Assembly (NCBI RefSeq): GCF_024360925.2
Contig: NZ_CP113517.1
Location: forward strand, 434,001 to 498,000
Source: Methylomonas rapida
GTDB lineage: Bacteria; Pseudomonadota; Gammaproteobacteria; Methylococcales; Methylomonadaceae
Direction: 5' to 3'
Length of the DNA: 64,000 nt
The translations under genes and the position numbers were made by a program. The first letter of the stretch is position 1, and every line of letters begins with the position of its first letter. Positions 61,769 to 64,000 of this stretch are shown in pieces. A model generated the notes under the pieces. It made no database searches, was not told where the DNA came from, and saw only the letters and a list, made by a program, of their open reading frames with translations.

Positions 61769-63637
61769 ATGCTATTAGAGATTAGAGAAAAGGTGCAGGG
61801 TGTATTTGCATCGATCATTTTAGTGCTGATTTGTGTGCTTTTTGGCTTATGGGGTATCCAGAATTATTTGGGCGGCGGTAAGGAGGCCCCCGTCGTTACC
61901 GTGGGCGATAAGGATTTTTTTCAGCGCGACGTTACTCAGGCCTATCAGCAGTTTGCTCAGAACCTGGCAGGCATGAAATTCGACGAAGAAACGCTGAAAA
62001 AGCAAGCCGTGCAAAAACTGATACGCGATGAAGTGCTGTTGCAATATGCGCAAGAACAGAATTTGGTTATCACGGACGAAACCGCTAGAAATTTCATTCA
62101 ATCACTAGAATATTTCCAAAAAGACGGCCAGTTCGATAAGGGCCAGTATCAAGCGTTGCTGAGTTCGCAAGGCATGTCGTCCGATGATTTCGTCAATCGG
62201 GTGAAAAAGGCGTTGATGATGGAACAGGTGCAGCATGCCGTGGTCGAGAGCGGTTTCGTGACCAAAGCTGAAATCGAAAGCTTTTTCAAGCTCCAGAATC
62301 AAACCCGGGATGTCGAGTATCTGACGGTACCCCTGGCCTCATCCAGCGAATTGCCGGCGGATGACGAGATAAATGCCTATTATCAACAACATCAAGAGGC
62401 TTACCAAACCCCGGAGCGGGCCGTCATCAGCTATGTGGAATTATCCTTGGATGATTTGGCTAAGGATGTCAGCGCGTCCGATGAGCAATTGAAAGCCTAT
62501 TACGAAGAGCAAAAGGCGCAATACACTACGCCGGAAAGACGCAAGATCAGTCACATCCTGTTTGCGTTTGGCAAGGACAGTGCCGATGATCAACAAGCCT
62601 TGCAAAGAGCATTGAAGGCCAAGCAAGATTTGGCAAACAAGGATTTTGCCGCGTTGGCCGCGGAAGTATCCGATGACAAACTGACCGCGAAGAATGGCGG
62701 CGATCTGGGTTTGTTCAATGTCGGCGTGATGGAAAAATCCTTTGAAGAGGCCGCTAGCCAGTTGAAGCAAGGCGAAGTTTCGGAGCCGGTCAAATCCGCC
62801 TTTGGTTATCATTTGATCAAGGTGACCGAGTTGGCGCCGGGCGAGATCAAGCCTTACGAGGCGGTAAAATCGGAATTGACCAAGGCGTATAAAAAAGCCC
62901 AAATCGAAAGTCGCTTTAGTGAGCTGGGAGAAAAACTCAGCGAAGTGAGTTACGAAAATCCGGATAATCTGGATGCCGCAGCGAAGTTGCTTGGGGTGCC
63001 GGTCAAGACATCGGCGCCGTTTACCCGTGATGCCGGTGAAGGTGTTGCTGTCGATGAAAAAGTCCGCTTGGCGGCTTTTTCCGAAGATGTGTTGAAGGGT
63101 AATAATAGCGAGCCGATCGAGATTGGCAGCGAGAAATTGGTGGTTTTGCGCATGCAATCTCATACGCCTGCTGCCGCCAAGGATCTCAAGGAAGTCAAGG
63201 CGGACGTGATTGCTGCGATACAAAAAGAGAAGGCGCTGAAGCAAGTCGTGGAAAAGGCCGATAAGCTCAAGGCTGAATTGGTTGCCGGTAAGCCGATTGC
63301 GGATGTGGCTTCCGCGACTGCTTTGACGGTCAAGAAAGTGGCTGGCTTGAGTCGCAATGCTGGCGATGTGGACCCGGCCGTCAGGCAGGCAATTTTCCGG
63401 GCGGCCAAGCCGCGGGCAAATCGTCCGAGTATCGTGGTGATCGATGAGCCTGCTGGCGGTAAAATTGTCGCCAGTATCTCTCAAGTTAAGGAAGGTGTCA
63501 TGACTGAGGCCGACAAGGCCAAGCAAGTGCAGCTGGAGAAAAATATGGCGACCGCATTTGGCAGGACGCAATTCGAAGCCGTGCTGAACCAGTTGCAAGC
63601 CAACGCCGATATTACGATACGATCTCCCAAGCAATAA
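61769..63637 (+). CDS. ppiD: Peptidyl-prolyl isomerase D (SurA N-terminal domain, parvulin)
   Basis: 622 residues, the family length. A single membrane helix near residues 12-35 (VFASIILVLICVLFGLWGIQ), a SurA_N-like chaperone part, and a parvulin domain (RRKISHILFAFGKDSADDQQ, GGDLGLFNVGVMEKSFEEAA, VSEPVKSAFGYHLIKVTEL). It sits in the inner membrane facing the periplasm near the Sec translocon and helps outer-membrane protein folding. Conserved hupB-ppiD order; the tRNA terminator separates it from hupB. Confidence 0.95.
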   Translation: MLLEIREKVQGVFASIILVLICVLFGLWGIQNYLGGGKEAPVVTVGDKDFFQRDVTQAYQQFAQNLAGMKFDEETLKKQAVQKLIRDEVLLQYAQEQNLVITDETARNFIQSLEYFQKDGQFDKGQYQALLSSQGMSSDDFVNRVKKALMMEQVQHAVVESGFVTKAEIESFFKLQNQTRDVEYLTVPLASSSELPADDEINAYYQQHQEAYQTPERAVISYVELSLDDLAKDVSASDEQLKAYYEEQKAQYTTPERRKISHILFAFGKDSADDQQALQRALKAKQDLANKDFAALAAEVSDDKLTAKNGGDLGLFNVGVMEKSFEEAASQLKQGEVSEPVKSAFGYHLIKVTELAPGEIKPYEAVKSELTKAYKKAQIESRFSELGEKLSEVSYENPDNLDAAAKLLGVPVKTSAPFTRDAGEGVAVDEKVRLAAFSEDVLKGNNSEPIEIGSEKLVVLRMQSHTPAAAKDLKEVKADVIAAIQKEKALKQVVEKADKLKAELVAGKPIADVASATALTVKKVAGLSRNAGDVDPAVRQAIFRAAKPRANRPSIVVIDEPAGGKIVASISQVKEGVMTEADKAKQVQLEKNMATAFGRTQFEAVLNQLQANADITIRSPKQ

Positions 63638-63650
63638 CCGATACCCATTA

Positions 63651-63677
63651 TGACCACGATCCGCCGGATCGTGGTCA
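63651..63677 (+). terminator. 3' hairpin of ppiD
   Basis: TGACCACGATCC-GCC-GGATCGTGGTCA is a perfect 12-bp stem, 14 bases past the stop, with only a short TT after it. Confidence 0.65.
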
Positions 63678-63848
63678 TTCCCCTGAGCTTTGCAACAGGT
63701 AAATCTGTCCCTGCTTCCACTCAATTTCTCCGTTCGTCCGGAGCGCTATTCTGTTGATGTGGCGCTTTGCCCTAGTTGCGACGAAATATACCGATTTTCA
63801 TGACAAGACCTGATAGGATTTTGCTTTGATCATTGCCTGGAGGATGTC

Positions 63849-64000
63849 ATGAGCTCATCTCAAATACCTTTTTTCCGACGTTTGGTTTTTTTGCTGGCGG
63901 CGGCATTATTGGCCTTGCCTGCATTGGCCGACAAGCCGGAGAAAGGCAATTCAGGCAAGCACAAGCACAAGCCTCATCAAGAAAGACGATACGACGATTA
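63849..64000 (+). CDS. Small exported protein, 5' part only (truncated by window end)
   Basis: The first 50 codons of a gene that runs off the window. ATG at 63849 follows GGAGG. The signal peptide is RRLVFLLAAALLALPALA, then a charged stretch rich in Lys and His (GKHKHKPHQERRYDD). The composition is like RcnB-type or other small periplasmic proteins, but too little is visible to name it. Confidence 0.7.
   Translation, partial: MSSSQIPFFRRLVFLLAAALLALPALADKPEKGNSGKHKHKPHQERRYDD

Noticed and set aside
62441..63724. 427-codon frame antisense to ppiD
   Set aside because: Lies over a well-supported gene; composition is the reverse complement of ppiD codons.

Overview
The window reads as a chromosome segment of a free-living gammaproteobacterium. 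Conserved gene orders support this: tig-clpP-clpX-lon-hupB-ppiD, dprA-smg-topA, aroK-aroB-damX, nudE next to yrfG, and rhlB divergent from trxA-rho. A fused exosortase-EpsI protein, a VPLPA/PEP-CTERM target protein and many palindromic intergenic repeats fit a Methylococcales methanotroph such as Methylomonas. No methane-oxidation gene is present, so the genus is an inference.

Layout. 1-5.5 kb: 3' end of msbA, then an APH-fold kinase, rdgB, rph and a Ser/Thr kinase on the minus strand, and yicC on plus. 5.8-9.1 kb: an accessory patch with a HAF-repeat VPLPA-CTERM surface protein split by an ISL3 element, and an unknown gene with a SeqA/RHH-like N-terminus. 9.5-24.9 kb: housekeeping and stress genes: LpxH-like phosphoesterase, PhoU protein, trxC, truncated globin, 2-Cys peroxiredoxin, AP2-like DNA-binding protein, nadC, ampD, nudE, yrfG, rhlB, trxA, rho, an SbmA/YddA-type ABC protein with destroyed ATPase motifs, hemE and damX-like. 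24.9-27.5 kb: aroB, aroK, pyrF. 27.8-47.1 kb: an exopolysaccharide/O-antigen locus with a long WecA-type initiating transferase, XrtD-EpsI, a secreted STN-like protein, five glycosyl- or acetyltransferases, a secreted TIM-barrel-like protein, Wzy, Wzx, an Rpn-type nuclease between direct repeats, and gmd-fcl for GDP-L-fucose. The block at about 35-41.6 kb is clearly AT-richer than its surroundings, which suggests transfer. 47.6-54.9 kb: LysM protein, dprA, smg, topA, a Tn5/IS50-like IS and a DUF192 protein. 54.9-64 kb: tRNA-Leu, tig, clpP, clpX, lon, hupB, tRNA-Val, tRNA-Asp, ppiD and the start of a small exported protein.

How the parts fit. WecA-like transferase, glycosyltransferases, Wzx and Wzy would build and export a polysaccharide, with gmd-fcl supplying fucose. 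XrtD-EpsI would process VPLPA-CTERM proteins such as the HAF protein, here disrupted by an IS. tig/clpPX/lon/ppiD form a protein quality-control block.

The clearest non-gene structure is a set of at least five families of dispersed palindromic or modular repeats filling the gaps at 14.1, 23.3, 26.6, 27.8, 29.6-30, 31.7-32.4, 33.9, 43-43.3, 44.5-44.9, 47.1-47.4 and 52.7/54.2 kb. One of them is the insertion target of the IS50-like element. No CRISPR array, rRNA gene or phage was seen.
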